This document shows, piece after piece, positions 6,450-7,806 of a stretch of DNA of 7,806 nucleotides. The stretch spans positions 8,617 to 16,422 of the forward strand of contig JAKJDA010000021.1 in the NCBI GenBank assembly GCA_022706165.1. Reading direction: 5' to 3'. Position 1 is the first letter of the stretch. Each line of letters starts with the position of its first letter. Source of the stretch: Candidatus Hydrogenedentota bacterium (lineage in GTDB: Bacteria; Hydrogenedentota; Hydrogenedentia; Hydrogenedentales; SLHB01). The notes beneath the pieces are model-generated. The model saw only the letters and a list, made by a program, of their open reading frames with translations. It did not search any database and had not been told where the DNA came from. Made by a program: the position numbers and the translations under genes.

Positions 6450-7806
6450 ATGGAACAAGAAAGTCCTGCTTTGTCTGACGCGCCGCATTGCAATGATATT
6501 CATAAAATATGTGAGAAGGTCCTGGGAACGCAGCTTGACGCGACCTTGCTTGCCAAAATAGTCGCCACAGAACTCTCCGCCCCCCAGACCCGCCTGTCTT
6601 CCTCGACGCCATCGCCTAGAGCCATCGAAAACTGCGCCAGACAAAACATTCCGCTGCTGGAGCTGATCGAAGCGCTTGCCGCGAATGCCGGCCTCGCACT
6701 TGAAGAACTCGTCCAGAATGACTCTCACTACAATGAGTGCGTTGCGATGGCCGACGCGTTTAAGAAGGACATTGCGCCCACCCGCTTGGGAACGCTGCAA
6801 CACAATCCAAGATCGTTCATGGATCGGGTGCGGGCGTTTTGGAACAATCGCGGCGTCCCCGACGAAAAACTTCTTCGCCGTTTCGATCAGCTTGTTCTTG
6901 CCTCTGCTCCACCCGCATTGATTCCGGAACTTCGGGAATATATCCGTCGCAAGTTCCGCCCTTCCCTCATCGCTACCTACGCTCAACCTCAGATCGAACA
7001 AATCGCGGACAACCTCCTCACTTGGTATCCCGTTGTTCGTTTTCTGGCTACCAGGACATGCCAAACGATGTCTATCCAGAAGGCCGAACAGGAGTTAGCA
7101 AGCTTACTCGGGAAAATATCGAAGACTCTCCAAGCGCGATGGTCATGCGGAGCCGGAGAATGGACCGCGGATGCTGCCGTCTCGGAAGCCGTCCTGCGGG
7201 TGCTCGAACACTGGGAGGATCCCGACGGGGGCTACCGATACGCAGGGCCGTTGCCCCATTGGATTGCCGCCGTGGCGGAAAACATCCTTCGCAGCAACTG
7301 CAACACGCCCCAGCCGCCCTCTGCTCCTCCCGCGCCGGAGCCGGAAGACGATATGGAGCGCCTGACGATGATTCGCGAGCGCTACCAGTTGGTGGAAACC
7401 TTTTTCCAGGTCAAGGCGCAGAGCCGAGTGAAAGTTATCTGGAAAGATCTTGTCTTGCATATGTGGAAAAACGGGGACATCTCCGACGAGGAAATGGAGC
7501 GCGAATTGGAATCAGCGCCTAATATAACCATCAGCCCATCAGACCTTTACACGCCGCGGCGCAGACTGCGGCAACGCATGACGGCTCTGGTCGCTGGCCT
7601 CAGGGCGACATCTCCAGAGCCTCCAGGCGATATGGCCGTGCTGGAAAAAGTCGCCCAAGAAACCGGATGGGACAAGACGGACCTTCCCACACTGCGCCAT
7701 CTGGCCGCGTTGGGCAGGGCCGCGCGTGACGAAGAGACTCTGGCTTGGGCATTTCTCGCTCGCGTGCTCGTTGACACGAAGCTTGAGCCGGAGAAAGCAT
7801 GTCAGC
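6450..7806 (+). CDS. Large protein with sigma-70-like central region, 3' end beyond the window
   Basis: From ATG 6450 (weak GGA site 6 bases upstream) the frame stays open for 452 codons to the window edge, so the C-terminus is missing. I do not recognise the whole protein. Residues about 217-283 resemble sigma-70 region 2 of ECF-type factors: a helix (LLGKISKTLQARW), then DAAVSEAVLRVLEHW where family members have AEDLVQEVFLRLW, then LPHWIAAVAENILRS where they have WLxxIARN. A Pro-rich linker (287-298) follows. Residues about 303-385 then resemble region 4, with DISDEEMERELE (343-354) and PRRRLRQRM (369-377) standing where LSxEEIAxxLG and RARxRLR usually are. Residues 1-215 and 388-452 are unassigned. 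The protein is far longer than a normal ECF factor and its conserved acidic residues are only partly kept. It may be a divergent sigma factor or only share helical character with one. Its promoter probably lies in the preceding spacer. Confidence 0.7.
   Translation, partial: MEQESPALSDAPHCNDIHKICEKVLGTQLDATLLAKIVATELSAPQTRLSSSTPSPRAIENCARQNIPLLELIEALAANAGLALEELVQNDSHYNECVAMADAFKKDIAPTRLGTLQHNPRSFMDRVRAFWNNRGVPDEKLLRRFDQLVLASAPPALIPELREYIRRKFRPSLIATYAQPQIEQIADNLLTWYPVVRFLATRTCQTMSIQKAEQELASLLGKISKTLQARWSCGAGEWTADAAVSEAVLRVLEHWEDPDGGYRYAGPLPHWIAAVAENILRSNCNTPQPPSAPPAPEPEDDMERLTMIRERYQLVETFFQVKAQSRVKVIWKDLVLHMWKNGDISDEEMERELESAPNITISPSDLYTPRRRLRQRMTALVAGLRATSPEPPGDMAVLEKVAQETGWDKTDLPTLRHLAALGRAARDEETLAWAFLARVLVDTKLEPEKACQ

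Noticed and set aside
6426..7064. Minus-strand 212-codon open frame opposite the sigma-like gene
   Set aside because: The plus-strand frame is much longer, stays open to the edge and has better codon and residue composition. No ribosome site or motif supports the minus frame.
4261..7092. Similar strings TCCAGAAAGGCCGAA (about 4264) and TCCAGAAGGCCGAA (about 7075)
   Set aside because: Both lie inside coding frames of unrelated proteins, differ by an inserted base, and have no flanking similarity. Taken as coincidence.
6839..7522. Plus-strand 227-codon open frame within the last gene
   Set aside because: It lies in another frame of the same region, is rich in Arg, Ser and Gly, and has no domain. 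The frame from 6450 covers it fully.

Overview
The window is compact, fairly GC-rich bacterial DNA. It holds six protein-coding genes, two of them cut by the window edges. Genes are tightly packed with ATGA/GTGA stop-start overlaps and clear Shine-Dalgarno sites. No rRNA, tRNA, CRISPR array, insertion sequence or attachment site was seen. The gene mix is a secreted ceramidase-like/C45 fusion, a Gfo/Idh/MocA dehydrogenase, a photolyase and a large divergent sigma-like protein. It would fit an environmental heterotroph of a deep-branching phylum such as Hydrogenedentota, Planctomycetota or Verrucomicrobiota, but this is a guess from gene content only.

Left and centre (1-5015, minus strand): one operon read right to left from a promoter near 5061-5088. 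The order is (i) a crotonase-fold enoyl-CoA hydratase, (ii) an exported 819-residue protein joining a neutral/alkaline ceramidase-like metallo-amidase domain to a C45-type Ntn-hydrolase domain, (iii) a 522-residue single-pass membrane protein of unknown function with a two-fold internal repeat, and (iv) the N-terminus of a cryptochrome/photolyase-family protein running off the left edge. Genes (i)/(ii) and (ii)/(iii) each overlap by 4 bp, and (iii)/(iv) are 13 bp apart, so they are probably transcribed together and translationally coupled.

Divergent intergenic region (5016-5262): it carries a good sigma70-type promoter for each direction and a perfect 6-1-6 palindrome just upstream of the rightward -35 box, a plausible operator.

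Right (5263-7806, plus strand): first a complete Gfo/Idh/MocA-family NAD(P)-dependent oxidoreductase. A 209-bp gene-free spacer with several dyads follows. Last is a 452-codon open frame from 6450 that continues past the window end. Its middle resembles sigma-70 regions 2 and 4, flanked by long unrecognised sequence.

Working model (inference): the exported fusion protein hydrolyses amide bonds of N-acylated compounds outside the cytoplasm, and released fatty acids could pass through beta-oxidation including the hydratase. The membrane protein and photolyase have no obvious role in that scheme. The least ordinary items are the double-amidase fusion and the sigma-like protein at the right edge.
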